DNA of 33,055 bases. It comes from Clostridiales bacterium (GTDB taxonomy: Bacteria > Bacillota > DSM-16504 > Desulfitibacterales > JAICDB01). The notes under the pieces were generated by a model. That model did no database searches and was not told the origin of the DNA. It saw nothing but the letters and a program-made list of their open reading frames with translations. The translations under genes and the position numbers were made by a program. Location of the stretch: contig JAICDB010000001.1 in the NCBI GenBank assembly GCA_020063565.1, positions 1 through 33,055 of the forward strand. The letters run 5' to 3'. Below, in pieces: positions 5,943-14,457 of the stretch (its first letter is position 1; each line of letters begins with the position of its first letter).

Positions 5943-6542
5943 TCAAGGTTCAGCTACAATTAATTTAACTATCTTTCCCTGAGCATCTTCAACACTATTT
6001 ATTTTAATACCTGCTTTCCTCACGTTTTCTACAGTTCTCCGGTTAATGTTGGGTCCGATCAAACTGACTGCAAGAGGGTTTAAGATATCCATTATTAAAC
6101 CGAGTACCGGGTTATCGCTGCGGACGTGTTCAAGTAAAATTATTTGCCCGCCTGATTTACAGACCCTTTTTAACTCTTTTAGGCCCTTTATAGGGTCTGG
6201 AACGGAACAAAATACACATGTTGCCAGCACTGTATCAAATGTGTTGTCGGGAAAATCCATATTTTGAGCATCCATTTCAAGCAATTTAACCGGTACCGGC
6301 GATTCTTTAGCCCTTTTTTTTGCTCTTTTTAACATTTCGGGACTGAAATCGATCCCTGTTACCTCACAGCCAGGGGGATAATGAGGTAAGTTTTGACCTG
6401 TACCAACCCCAACCTCTAATACTTGCCCCTTCGCCATCTGTAATACTTTTTTTCGAGATTCCAATTTAATCATACGGTCCATTAAATCGTAAAATTTGGC
6501 CGTTCTGTTGTAGATTCGTCTAATGCGTTCAGTTTGATTCAA
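5943..6542 (-). CDS. Class I SAM-dependent methyltransferase (UbiE/Methyltransf_11 type)
   Basis: Transfers a methyl group from S-adenosylmethionine to an unidentified acceptor. The glycine-rich motif I is VLEVGVGTGQN (41-51), followed by VTGIDFSPEML (motif II acidic residue), LLEMDAQNMDFPDNTFD, and the CVFCSVPDP block typical of this small-methylase group. The frame is open back to 6608, but no good start lies there; TTG 6542 has GGAG eight bases upstream and GTG 6551 is the alternative. Either gives about 200 residues, normal for the group. It lies opposite the ars operon; it lacks the cysteine arrangement of arsenite methyltransferase ArsM, so a link to arsenic is not supported. A small lipid or thiol acceptor is possible. 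Confidence 0.8.
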   Translation of the reverse strand: MNQTERIRRIYNRTAKFYDLMDRMIKLESRKKVLQMAKGQVLEVGVGTGQNLPHYPPGCEVTGIDFSPEMLKRAKKRAKESPVPVKLLEMDAQNMDFPDNTFDTVLATCVFCSVPDPIKGLKELKRVCKSGGQIILLEHVRSDNPVLGLIMDILNPLAVSLIGPNINRRTVENVRKAGIKINSVEDAQGKIVKLIVAEP

Positions 6543-6760
6543 TTTACTCACTCCATATCTTAATACAATTATTTTACCCTTAATAATTTTTTTTACCAAA
6601 AACCTCAAATAAATTCAATAATTTTATTGGACGTCTTTTTTTTGTTAGGAGAAAGAAAAATTCACTAATTCTTCAATTTTATTTCAAAGATTCATTAAAA
6701 ATGGTTGCTACAATATAAGCAAATAAAATACTACATAAATTTTAAAAGGGGGAATTTTTA

Positions 6761-7075
6761 ATGAACAAAAAAATTATAGGTTTGCTGGTAGTAGCTCTTC
6801 TAGTAGTGATGGCAGTACCTGCGTTTGCAGCAAATGATTCTACCACCCAGGATGAGGAATTGAAAGCTCTTTATAAGCAAATGTGGGAATTGCGACAAAA
6901 AATTGCAGAAAAGCAAGGAATCGAAGTACCAGAATATGATGAAAATTTTTACCGTCAGATGTATGATTACTGCAATGGAATGATGGGCGGCTATGGCATG
7001 ATGGGATATGGAATGATGGGTGGTTATGGTCCGCAAGGTAGTGGTTTCGGAATGGGCAGCATGATGGGATGGTAA
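6761..7075 (+). CDS. Exported Met/Gly/Tyr-rich small protein
   Basis: A 104-residue protein with a clear Sec signal peptide, cleaved after about residue 23 (VPAFA). A charged helix follows (ELKALYKQMWELRQKIAEKQ), resembling the YckD/DUF2680 type of exported protein, and the tail from about 74 is a low-complexity GMMGGYGMMGYGMMGGYG repeat with more Met-Gly to the end. The ATG follows AAAAGGGGGAATTTTTA, a strong binding site. Clustered methionines in secreted proteins often bind Cu(I), and a copper operon is 3.4 kb downstream on the other strand, but a copper role is inference. A terminator follows directly, so it is monocistronic. I do not recognise a named family for the whole protein. Confidence 0.8.
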   Translation: MNKKIIGLLVVALLVVMAVPAFAANDSTTQDEELKALYKQMWELRQKIAEKQGIEVPEYDENFYRQMYDYCNGMMGGYGMMGYGMMGGYGPQGSGFGMGSMMGW

Positions 7076-7085
7076 GCCAGCTAAT

Positions 7086-7116
7086 AACGGCAACTTTTTA
7101 ATGGTTGCCGTTTTTC
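7086..7116 (+). terminator. Rho-independent terminator after the Met/Gly-rich gene
   Basis: AACGGCAAC (7086-7094) pairs with GTTGCCGTT (7104-7112) around a 9-base loop and is followed by TTTCTT. Placed 11 bases after the stop codon. Confidence 0.85.
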
Positions 7117-7191
7117 TTCGCAGTACAAGATAACATAATCTACAAAATATAAAACTACACCCAAATATCAAAAAATTGCAGGTGAGGAAAA

Positions 7192-7890
7192 ATGATTATT
7201 AAATCAAAAACAAAAATAGGAATACTGATTTTAATCCTTATAATCCTTGTTTCTATTACAGCATGCTCTAAAAGCACTGAACAGGCCACCTTAGCGGAAG
7301 AAAATGGAGAACTTTCCAGTTCGGATACAGTTAATGACAATGGTAATGCAGAAGCCAATCAAAGCACAGAGGATCTTCAAGATAATAGTAACGGTTATGA
7401 TGAGAAAACTCAAGAGTCTCAAGATTTAGCAGATGAAGATAAGAAAAAATTAAGTGTAAGTGAAATGAGAGAAATACAGGATGCTTTTTTCCGCAGGGAC
7501 CAGGGGCAAGCAGGAGTTTGGGTGGATACTCTCTGGGCTGCTGATAAATATTTAGAATTAACAGGGAAGAACCCGCAGGAGTTTGGTACTCATGATGCAA
7601 TTTCATTTGTGCTTTTTATGACAACCCATTCAGGTAATTTGCTTGATTATAATCCGGTAAATAATGCAGAGCTTTTTGTAGATGGAAAAAGTGTACAGCC
7701 TTTAGACTGGACATTAACTTCCGAAAGTACTCATCATCCTGTAGGAATCTTGCGTTTTCCAAGAGCAGATATTGATGGTAACTCACTGATAACAGATGAG
7801 ACTAAAGAACTGAAACTTGTCTTGAAAAACTTACGGGGAGTACAAGAAAGGACATTTATTTGGGAATTGCCAATTGAAGTGGATATTTAA
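7192..7890 (+). CDS. Lipoprotein of unknown function with acidic linker
   Basis: Not recognised. The 232-residue product starts with a lipoprotein signal peptide and lipobox SITAC (C25). Residues 26 to about 88 are a low-complexity stretch rich in E, D, S, N and Q, probably an unstructured tether. The folded part from about 90 contains DAFFRRDQGQAGVWVDTLWA, a histidine-bearing FMTTHSGNL and a beta-rich end with ELFVDGKSVQPLDW and STHHPVGILRFPRAD. That end looks like an immunoglobulin-like or cupredoxin-like beta sandwich, and the clustered histidines could bind metal. The ATG follows GGTGAGGAAAA. It is flanked on both sides by terminators, so it is expressed alone. It would sit on the outer face of the membrane. 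Confidence 0.75.
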   Translation: MIIKSKTKIGILILILIILVSITACSKSTEQATLAEENGELSSSDTVNDNGNAEANQSTEDLQDNSNGYDEKTQESQDLADEDKKKLSVSEMREIQDAFFRRDQGQAGVWVDTLWAADKYLELTGKNPQEFGTHDAISFVLFMTTHSGNLLDYNPVNNAELFVDGKSVQPLDWTLTSESTHHPVGILRFPRADIDGNSLITDETKELKLVLKNLRGVQERTFIWELPIEVDI

Positions 7891-7931
7891 AACTAAAATA
7901 TGTAGCCCCTATAAAGGGTTTAATATAGATT

Positions 7932-7962
7932 GAGGCGCCCTAGTCATATGGGCGCCTTCTTA
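7932..7962 (+). terminator. Rho-independent terminator after the lipoprotein gene
   Basis: GC-rich stem AGGCGCCC (7933-7940) with GGGCGCCT (7950-7957), 9-base loop, followed by TCTTAAATT. It separates the lipoprotein from the next gene. Confidence 0.8.
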
Positions 7963-8068
7963 AATTCTGTGAATTTTAAAATTTCCTTTAAAATTTCTTC
8001 ACTGTTTTTTCAATTTTTTGGGCTATGCTTAAAAAAGTTTCTATCAATTTTTGAAAGGAGTAAATACA

Positions 8069-10333
8069 ATGATGAAATCAAAGACAATTATAACACCATT
8101 AGTAGTACTATTTAGTCTCTTACTAATAACATATACTTTATTCACCTTTGAAATTTTGGTTACAAGACTGTTTTCAGCAATTATGTGGTATCATTTTGTG
8201 TTTATAGCAATATCCCTTGCCATATTTGGTATAGGTATTGGAGGAATCATTGTTTATAAAAAAGCGCAGAAATTTTCTCAAAAAAGAGCTGACGAATCTC
8301 TATACCTAAAGCTAATGGAAAAGTCAAGCCTGATAATGGCTGTAAGCATTCCAATCAATACAGTTATGGTTTATAAAGTACCGTTTGGTCAAATTATGTT
8401 TATACCTTATCTCGTAGCAGTTGCCATACCTTTTGTTGCAGCAGGAGTGTTTATTTCAGCTGCCTTTAAACAGTTTTCAGGATGGAGTCACCTGCTTTAT
8501 TTTGCTGACCTGTTGGGTTCTGCCGTAGGAAGTATACTGGTTGTTCAGCTTTTGAACCATTATAGTATTTTAAGGGTTGCGCTGGTAATTTCTTTATTGC
8601 CCTTACTTGTCTTTACTTTACTTTATAATTTTGGTTCGAAAAGAGTGAAAGTTAGAAAGCTTTTATCAGCAGGTATTTGGTTATTGACTGCAATTGCGGT
8701 TATATCTGGTGGTTCATATCTTGACAGCTGGTCAGGAGAGTTTAAAGCATATGATGGTAATGCCAAGGCAATTGGGATGCTGGAGAATCCTAAAATCATC
8801 TTTACCGTCTGGAATGCCTTTACCAGGACCGATGTAGTAGATGTGGGAAAAGCTAACAAAATGTATGTGTTGCTTGATGGAAGTGCTGCTTCTTTTATGT
8901 ATCGTTTTAACGGTGACTGGGATGAAATGAAGTATTTAAGAAAAGACCCCGGCTATATTCCTTTTATAATGGGTGAGAATGAAAATGCACTTTTAATTGG
9001 CCCGGGTGGAGGAGCGGATATTTTACTTGCAAAGTTAGCCGGAATAAAAGATATCCATGCAGTGGAAATAAATCCCGGGAGTATACTGGCTACAGAATAT
9101 TTTGCTGATTACAGCGGTAACCCATATAATCTTCCGGGAGTAAAAAAACATGTTATGGATGGCAGGACCTTTACAGAATTGACTTCAGATAAATATGATG
9201 TTATCTACCTCTCTATGGTAATGACCCAGGCTTCTGAAGCGCTGGGCTATGCAATGTCGGAAAACTATATTTATACTCGTGAGGCATTTAAAACTTATTT
9301 AAATAAACTGAACCCTGATGGGAAATTAGGACTAATTCTTCATAATTCTTTTGATTTACAAAAGGCAATAGTTACTGCAATTGAAGCTTTAAAGGATAGG
9401 GGATTAAGCAGAAAAGACGCAGTTAACAGTTTAGCTGTGATAGTTGAAGGTAGTGAAGGACACTCAGGAAGCATAATGTATCCTTTACTTATTGTAAAAG
9501 AAAAACCTTTTACAATAAATGAAAGTAAGAAGCTGAAAGAAGTTGTTTCTTCCCTGGGGCAGGAAGCATTATTTATCCCGGGAGTTGTTGAAGAAGAGAG
9601 CCTTGCCTTATATAGGGACGGTAAAGCAAATACCATGGTAAAGCCGGCAACTGACGACAGTCCGTTTTTTTATAATGAAGGTCTCAATACGGTGATTGTA
9701 TTATTAATGTTACTAATAATAGTTTTTGTAATTGGACGCTATTACTTTAAAAATGTTCTCAATAAAGAATCCAGTGTTTCAATTTATACGCGGTATTTTA
9801 TGCTCCTTGGCATAGGATTTATGCTTGTTGAAGTTTCCCTTGTACAGAAGTTTATACTTTTCTTTGGGCATCCCACAGCTGCCTTTTCAATTGTTATAGC
9901 AGTTATACTATTATTTGGAGGTATTGGAAGTGTGCTGGGCAAATTTTTGCCTTTACGATTTAAAATAATATTTTCAACTTCACTTATAGCATTATACATT
10001 ACGCTACTTACCCTATTTTTATCTGATATCTTTGTTATGTGGCAGAGCCATATTCACCTCCACAAAATATTTGTAGCTATGGTAGTTCTAGGTCCATTGG
10101 CTTTAGTAATGGGAATTCCATTTCCTACAGGGTTAAAAATGGTGGCGGAAAAATTACATGAAGAATATGTGCCTCTCATGTGGGGAGTTAACGGTTGGAT
10201 GTCGGTAATAGGTTCCATAGTTGCAATAATTGTTGCTATGGTTGCAGGGTTCAGCTGGTCGCTTTATATGGCTGCAGTAATCTATTTAATTGCAGGGTTT
10301 ACATTCAGCCAGAAAATACTAAAAAGTTCATGA
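8069..10333 (+). CDS. Polytopic membrane protein with spermidine-synthase-like domain
   Basis: A 754-residue protein; ATG 8069 follows GAAAGGAGTAAATACA (a TTG at 8051 is in frame but lies on the binding site). About seven membrane helices fill residues 5-235, a Rossmann domain lies at about 300-480, and more helices run from about 525 to the end. The Rossmann part has ALLIGPGGGADILLAKL (nucleotide-binding glycines), IHAVEINPG and VMDGRTF, as in SpeE-type aminopropyltransferases. The block that should carry the catalytic Asp reads YDVIYLSMVMTQASE, with Ser where the Asp is expected. True polyamine synthesis is therefore doubtful. Such membrane-fused spermidine-synthase-like proteins are widespread in bacteria with unknown function. 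It is alone between two terminators. Confidence 0.8.
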   Translation: MMKSKTIITPLVVLFSLLLITYTLFTFEILVTRLFSAIMWYHFVFIAISLAIFGIGIGGIIVYKKAQKFSQKRADESLYLKLMEKSSLIMAVSIPINTVMVYKVPFGQIMFIPYLVAVAIPFVAAGVFISAAFKQFSGWSHLLYFADLLGSAVGSILVVQLLNHYSILRVALVISLLPLLVFTLLYNFGSKRVKVRKLLSAGIWLLTAIAVISGGSYLDSWSGEFKAYDGNAKAIGMLENPKIIFTVWNAFTRTDVVDVGKANKMYVLLDGSAASFMYRFNGDWDEMKYLRKDPGYIPFIMGENENALLIGPGGGADILLAKLAGIKDIHAVEINPGSILATEYFADYSGNPYNLPGVKKHVMDGRTFTELTSDKYDVIYLSMVMTQASEALGYAMSENYIYTREAFKTYLNKLNPDGKLGLILHNSFDLQKAIVTAIEALKDRGLSRKDAVNSLAVIVEGSEGHSGSIMYPLLIVKEKPFTINESKKLKEVVSSLGQEALFIPGVVEEESLALYRDGKANTMVKPATDDSPFFYNEGLNTVIVLLMLLIIVFVIGRYYFKNVLNKESSVSIYTRYFMLLGIGFMLVEVSLVQKFILFFGHPTAAFSIVIAVILLFGGIGSVLGKFLPLRFKIIFSTSLIALYITLLTLFLSDIFVMWQSHIHLHKIFVAMVVLGPLALVMGIPFPTGLKMVAEKLHEEYVPLMWGVNGWMSVIGSIVAIIVAMVAGFSWSLYMAAVIYLIAGFTFSQKILKSS

Positions 10334-10372
10334 AATCTTTAAAACTATACACAGAATTACCATTAATAAAGC

Positions 10373-10402
10373 AAATCCCGGGTAAATTTCCCGGGATTTT
10401 AA
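10373..10402. terminator. Bidirectional terminator between converging genes
   Basis: AAATCCCGGG (10373-10382) pairs perfectly with CCCGGGATTT (10390-10399) around TAAATTT. T-rich sequence follows on both strands, and it lies between the plus-strand membrane protein (stop 10333) and the minus-strand copper operon (stop 10476). Confidence 0.8.
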
Positions 10403-10475
10403 AACATGTTCCAAACTTAAATTTATTTCATTCCTTTAAAAATTTAGGCAGATCAATTAATTGATATTTAGGTGC

Positions 10476-10568
10476 TCAGGTTATTTTTTTACGTACATAC
10501 CACCATGCTACAAATGCCAGTCCAGCAAGTAAGGCAACTCCGAGCAAAATGTCCTCCAAAGTTTCCAT
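10476..10568 (-). CDS. 30-residue single-helix membrane peptide, last gene of the copper operon
   Basis: On the minus strand an ATG at 10568 follows AAGGAAGTGAATAAAT, a good binding site, and encodes METLEDILLGVALLAGLAF then VAWWYVRKKIT before TGA. It has a short acidic start, one hydrophobic helix of about 20 residues, an aromatic Trp-Trp-Tyr belt and a basic tail, which predicts an N-out/C-in membrane peptide. It begins 47 bases after the copA stop and is followed by a terminator, so it should be co-transcribed with copA. Tiny membrane subunits are known for other P-type ATPases (KdpF for KdpB) and for maturation of heme-copper oxidases (CcoS beside the copper ATPase CcoI), but this one matches neither by sequence that I can see. 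Confidence 0.7.
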   Translation of the reverse strand: METLEDILLGVALLAGLAFVAWWYVRKKIT

Positions 10569-10615
10569 ATTTATTCACTTCCTTTTTATTGTTAGATGAT
10601 GTTCGAACAGTATTA

Positions 10616-13114
10616 TTAGTCTTTTCTTTTTTTACCTTTAAGCTTTTTTTGAGCAGGTTGAGGGCGGAAACCGGGAATTGTTTTTGCTGTTTTTTCAAGT
10701 TTAAAATCCCTGTAGGGATCAAATCTACGTAATCTCAAGGCATTAGTTACTACAGATACGGAACTAAAGGCCATGGCTGCACCTGCAAGTATCGGGGATA
10801 AATAACCCAGGGCTGCCACGGGAATACCCAGCGAGTTGTAAATCAATGCCCAGAACAAATTCTGCTTGATGTTTCTCATGGTGGCCCTGCTGAGCTTAAT
10901 ACTGGCAGCAATGCCGCGCAGATCTCCACGCATCAAGGTGATATCTGCCGCTTCCATGGCCACATCGGTTCCGGTGCCGATGGCTATACCCACATCGGCA
11001 GAGGCCAGAGCGGGTGCGTCATTAATTCCATCTCCGACCATCGCCACAATTTTTCCCTGTTTTCTCAGCTGATTTACTTCATTTGCCTTATCTTCAGGAA
11101 GAACTTCGGCAAGTACATTTTGGGGTTTGATCCCTACCTGATGAGCAATGGCTTTTGCAGTACGCTTATTATCACCTGTAATCATTACCGGTTCAATGTT
11201 TATCTCTTTAAGAGCAGCTATAGCTTCAGCTGAAGTTTCTTTTACAGTATCGGCTACGGCAATAATTCCTGCTGACTGGTCATCAACAGCCACTAGGATA
11301 GCAGTTTTTCCCTCGTTCTCCAGTTTATTGATCTGGTTATTGAATTTTTGAAATGAAATGCCATTCTCTTCTAGTAGCTTGCGATTACCTAGCAGTACCT
11401 TGCGACCTTCTATGGTGGATTTTACGCCATGCCCTGCGATAGCTTCAAATTCTCCGGTTTCAGACAGCTCAAGATCTCGAGTTTTTGCAGCCTTAACTAT
11501 CGCTTCTCCCAGTGGGTGCTCAGAGTTGTTTTCTACGGATGCTGCCAATTGCAGCAAGTTGTTTTCATCAAGTGAAGAATCAGTAACAATAATATCAGTT
11601 ACTTCAGGCTCTCCCTTTGTTATTGTACCGGTTTTATCAAGCACCACCGTATCTATACGGTATGCCTTTTCAAGGTGTTCTCCACCTTTGATAAGGATAC
11701 CGTTTTCGGCACCTCTGCCGGTACCTACCATAATAGAGGTAGGAGTAGCAAGCCCCAGGGCGCAGGGACAGGCAATTACCAGGACAGCTGTTGTATTAAT
11801 AAGTGCACGGGCAATATCTCCGGGAGCAGCCCAAAAATACCAGGCGAAAAAAGTAATGACAGCTATCCCGACTACAGCTGGAACAAAGTAAGAAGAAATT
11901 ACATCGGCAAAGCGTTGAATAGGTGCCTTTGAGCCTTGAGCTTCCTCCACTATTTTAATAATTTGTGCCAGGGCAGTTTCTGCCCCTACCTTGGTAGCCT
12001 TGAATTTTAAGACTCCTTGCTTGTTGATGGTGGCACCAATTACTTCATCGCCTATATTTTTATCTACCGGGATACTTTCTCCCGTCAACATTGATTCATC
12101 TACGCTGGATGACCCTTCCACAATCTCACCGTCCACCGGTATTTTTTCTCCAGGTCTGACCACTACAATGTCCCCTACCTGTACTTCTTCCACCGGAATA
12201 TCCATTTCCTTACCTTCCCGTATGACGCGTGCAGTTTTTGCCTGTAGGCCCATTAGCTTTTTAATGGCTTCTGAGGTACGTCCTTTGGCCCGGGCTTCCA
12301 ATAAACGGCCCAGGATTATCAGGGTAATAATTACAGTAGCCGTTTCATAATAAACGTGGCCGGCAGTAAAAAAGGTGTTGGCTACACTGAAAAAATATGC
12401 TGCTGAAGTACCCAGGGCTACCAGTACGTCCATATTGGCGGTTCCATGCTTTAAGTTTTGGTAGGCACCGCGGTAAAACTGCCAGCCTGCTATAAACTGT
12501 ACCGGTGTAGCCAGCACAAACTGGAATACTTTATTGCCGAAAATGGGAGGCAAATTGACATTAAACAGTTCTGCAAACATAAATGCCAGAAGGGGCAGGG
12601 AAAGTACTGCACTCAAGATTAAGAGCCGTACCTGGCGGCGTTCCTCGCGCTGCCTTTCCAACTTTTCACTATCCTCATCAAATCTTTTTTCTGCTAGAGA
12701 AGCCTTATATCCCAGGTTATCTAAAGCAGCCTTCATGTCTTCTACAGAGATCATGGAGGGTTCGTATTCCACGGAGGCCCGTTCCATGGCGAAATTAACA
12801 TTGGCTCGTATTATACCCGGCAAGCCGGAAAGAGTTTTTTCTACTTTATTTGCACACGAGGCGCAGCTCATATCGCTGATTTTCAAATCTATTTTTTCTG
12901 TTACCACCTGGTATCCCAAGTCTTCTACCACCTGAAAAAACTTATCCGGTCCTATCCTTTGCGGGATATATTCTATGCTTACTTTCTCTGTAGCGAAGTT
13001 AACGCCGGCAGCTTGAACCCCGTCCAGCTTTTGTAGTCCCTTTTCAATTTTACCTGCACAGGAAACACAGTTCATGCCCTTTACTCTGAAAGTGATTTTT
13101 TCAGTATCAGCCAT
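10616..13114 (-). CDS. copA: Copper-translocating P1B-type ATPase CopA
   Basis: Exports Cu(I) from the cytoplasm using ATP. The 832 residues contain two heavy-metal-associated domains, with C16/C19 in GMNCVSC and C84/C87 in DMSCASC. Eight membrane helices follow, including the CPC ion site in [15 protein letters not shown] (about 450), then the phosphorylated [11 protein letters not shown] (about 490), the SEHPLGEA histidine-proline motif and the hinge [10 protein letters not shown]. All essential residues are present. ATG 13114 has AAGGGTGG ten bases upstream; a TTG at 13135 is in frame without a binding site. After the last helix the tail is long and lysine-rich ([10 protein letters not shown]), which is unusual. 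It lies between the SHOCT protein gene and a 30-codon membrane peptide gene. No copZ or csoR is visible in the window. Confidence 0.95.
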   Translation of the reverse strand: MADTEKITFRVKGMNCVSCAGKIEKGLQKLDGVQAAGVNFATEKVSIEYIPQRIGPDKFFQVVEDLGYQVVTEKIDLKISDMSCASCANKVEKTLSGLPGIIRANVNFAMERASVEYEPSMISVEDMKAALDNLGYKASLAEKRFDEDSEKLERQREERRQVRLLILSAVLSLPLLAFMFAELFNVNLPPIFGNKVFQFVLATPVQFIAGWQFYRGAYQNLKHGTANMDVLVALGTSAAYFFSVANTFFTAGHVYYETATVIITLIILGRLLEARAKGRTSEAIKKLMGLQAKTARVIREGKEMDIPVEEVQVGDIVVVRPGEKIPVDGEIVEGSSSVDESMLTGESIPVDKNIGDEVIGATINKQGVLKFKATKVGAETALAQIIKIVEEAQGSKAPIQRFADVISSYFVPAVVGIAVITFFAWYFWAAPGDIARALINTTAVLVIACPCALGLATPTSIMVGTGRGAENGILIKGGEHLEKAYRIDTVVLDKTGTITKGEPEVTDIIVTDSSLDENNLLQLAASVENNSEHPLGEAIVKAAKTRDLELSETGEFEAIAGHGVKSTIEGRKVLLGNRKLLEENGISFQKFNNQINKLENEGKTAILVAVDDQSAGIIAVADTVKETSAEAIAALKEINIEPVMITGDNKRTAKAIAHQVGIKPQNVLAEVLPEDKANEVNQLRKQGKIVAMVGDGINDAPALASADVGIAIGTGTDVAMEAADITLMRGDLRGIAASIKLSRATMRNIKQNLFWALIYNSLGIPVAALGYLSPILAGAAMAFSSVSVVTNALRLRRFDPYRDFKLEKTAKTIPGFRPQPAQKKLKGKKRKD

Positions 13115-13187
13115 CTGGAGAAGTCCACCCTTCAAAACAATTCATAATGTTACGCATTTTGTTTATCATAAAAAAGCTTAATGAAAA

Positions 13188-13424
13188 TCATTCATTGTTT
13201 AATTCTTTTTTCATTTCCCTAAACTCTTCTTTTGTAATCTCTCCCTTTGCATAACGGGATTTTAATATTTCCAGAGGTGATTGTGGCGGTTGGTTGGGAA
13301 CGTTATAATTCTTCCTGCCCAATCCACCTAATCCATAGATAATTGCCACGATAAGACCAACTACTATAACCCACCATAATATCATTCCAATACCACCACC
13401 AAAACCATAGCCCCAATGCATCAT
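13188..13424 (-). CDS. Small membrane protein with SHOCT domain
   Basis: A 78-residue protein: Met/His/Gly-rich start (MMHWGYGFGGG), one membrane helix at about 12-32, and a C-terminal SHOCT motif, PLEILKSRYAKGEITKEEF (about 50-68), a short helix-turn-helix-like segment often at the end of membrane or stress proteins. The ATG follows GAAAGGGGTAATTGAT. It is the first gene of the operon that continues with copA 73 bases on. Met- and His-rich starts like MMHWGYG are common in SHOCT proteins beside copper genes and may bind copper, but the function is unproven. Confidence 0.85.
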   Translation of the reverse strand: MMHWGYGFGGGIGMILWWVIVVGLIVAIIYGLGGLGRKNYNVPNQPPQSPLEILKSRYAKGEITKEEFREMKKELNNE

Positions 13425-13722
13425 ATCAATTACCCCTTTCTTTTTTAACTAAATATTATCACGAAAATATCAAGATTTAGTGAAGAAAATCTTAAGGTAA
13501 ACAAAAATGATAGCAGTATATATCTTTTCTGAAAATGAAAGTTTTATTCTTGAACCAATAAATCAAAACTAGTTTTATAAAATAAAATAATTTGAAATGG
13601 GTATTATTTATGGTGTGGGGTATAGTGACTATTGAAGAAGGGAGAAATGTTAACTATAATGGAGTAATAGAAGTATTTAATAAAGTTTTAAATTATTTTG
13701 ACATTATAGCCGGGGTGACAAT
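13425..13722. other. Divergent intergenic region between copper operon and gntR
   Basis: AT-rich region that must hold the promoters of both flanking units. On the minus strand, TTGATA near 13470 and GATAAT near 13456 are too close together to form one promoter. On the plus strand, TTGACA near 13699 is too close to the gntR start to act as its -35. No CopY- or CsoR-like operator was recognised. Confidence 0.35.
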
Positions 13723-14457
13723 ATGGGAGTGGAAAGACCTTTATTTAACCGCATAAATGAAAAACCCGTCAGCGTACATGAGAGGGTAATGAGAGAAATA
13801 AAATCCGCAATTACGCAGGGGCTGCTCAAGCCGGGAGATAAGCTTCCCCCGGAAAGAGAGCTGGCAAAGATGCTGGGTGTGAGCCGCACTTCTTTGCGAG
13901 AAGCTTTAAAGATACTGGAGTTATCAGGAGTTGTTACCATAAAACATGGGCAAGGTGTATTCATATCTGATAGTAATTCCACAGAACACCTTCAAAAGCT
14001 TATAAATCACATTTTTGTTGATAATCAGAAAATTATAGAGCTGTTTGAAATCAGAAAAGTATTAGAAACCCAGGCAGTTGTTTGGGCCTGTGAAAAGGGA
14101 AAAGATGAACACTTTGACGAGATTATAAATTTACTTGAGAATACAAAAAAATTACTGGAAGAAAATAAAAGTGATTACCTTCGCATTTTAGCCCAGCAGG
14201 ATGATAAATTTCACCAGATGATTATTTCTGCTGCTGGAAACAACGTTCTTAAGCTAATAATGCAAACAATGCTTGATTTACTGGCTGAAAACAGGGAAAA
14301 AACTGCTTTAATTCCTGACAGGCCTAGAAAATCTCTTGAAGAGCATATGTTCATTGCCAAGGCCCTTAAAAAAAGAGATAGTGTAGCAGCTAAAAATGCA
14401 ATGTTAAGGCATCTGGAAAATGTTGAAAGAGACATATTACAAGATGAAAATATTTAA
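13723..14457 (+). CDS. GntR-family regulator, FadR/FCD subfamily
   Basis: A 244-residue transcription factor. Residues 16-80 are a GntR winged helix (VSVHERVMREIKSAITQGLL, then KLPPERELAKMLGVSRTSLR and the wing IKHGQGVFIS). The C-terminal all-helical FCD domain has the Asp/His metal ligands expected around DDKFHQMI, SLEEHMFIAKAL and MLRHLENV. FCD regulators sense small organic acids; the ligand here is not indicated. The ATG follows CGGGGTGACAAT. No metabolic gene lies beside it: upstream is the divergent copper operon and downstream it meets cwlD tail to tail, the two stop codons overlapping by 4 bases. It may regulate genes outside the window. Confidence 0.88.
   Translation: MGVERPLFNRINEKPVSVHERVMREIKSAITQGLLKPGDKLPPERELAKMLGVSRTSLREALKILELSGVVTIKHGQGVFISDSNSTEHLQKLINHIFVDNQKIIELFEIRKVLETQAVVWACEKGKDEHFDEIINLLENTKKLLEENKSDYLRILAQQDDKFHQMIISAAGNNVLKLIMQTMLDLLAENREKTALIPDRPRKSLEEHMFIAKALKKRDSVAAKNAMLRHLENVERDILQDENI

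Noticed and set aside
5943-6542. Arsenite methyltransferase ArsM next to the ars operon
   Set aside because: The cysteine set and domain layout of ArsM are missing, the gene is on the opposite strand, and a terminator separates it from the ars genes.
7930-8115. A 61-codon frame between the lipoprotein and the membrane protein
   Set aside because: It starts inside the terminator hairpin and runs into the next gene in another frame; no family resemblance.
11358-12935. Long open frames on the plus strand opposite copA
   Set aside because: They have no ribosome binding sites and are serine/proline/arginine-rich mirror products of a well-conserved ATPase gene.
13610-13756. A 48-codon plus-strand frame starting MVWGIVTIEEG and overlapping the gntR start
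   Set aside because: No convincing ribosome binding site, low-complexity AT-rich codons, and a long overlap with a gene that has a good site of its own.
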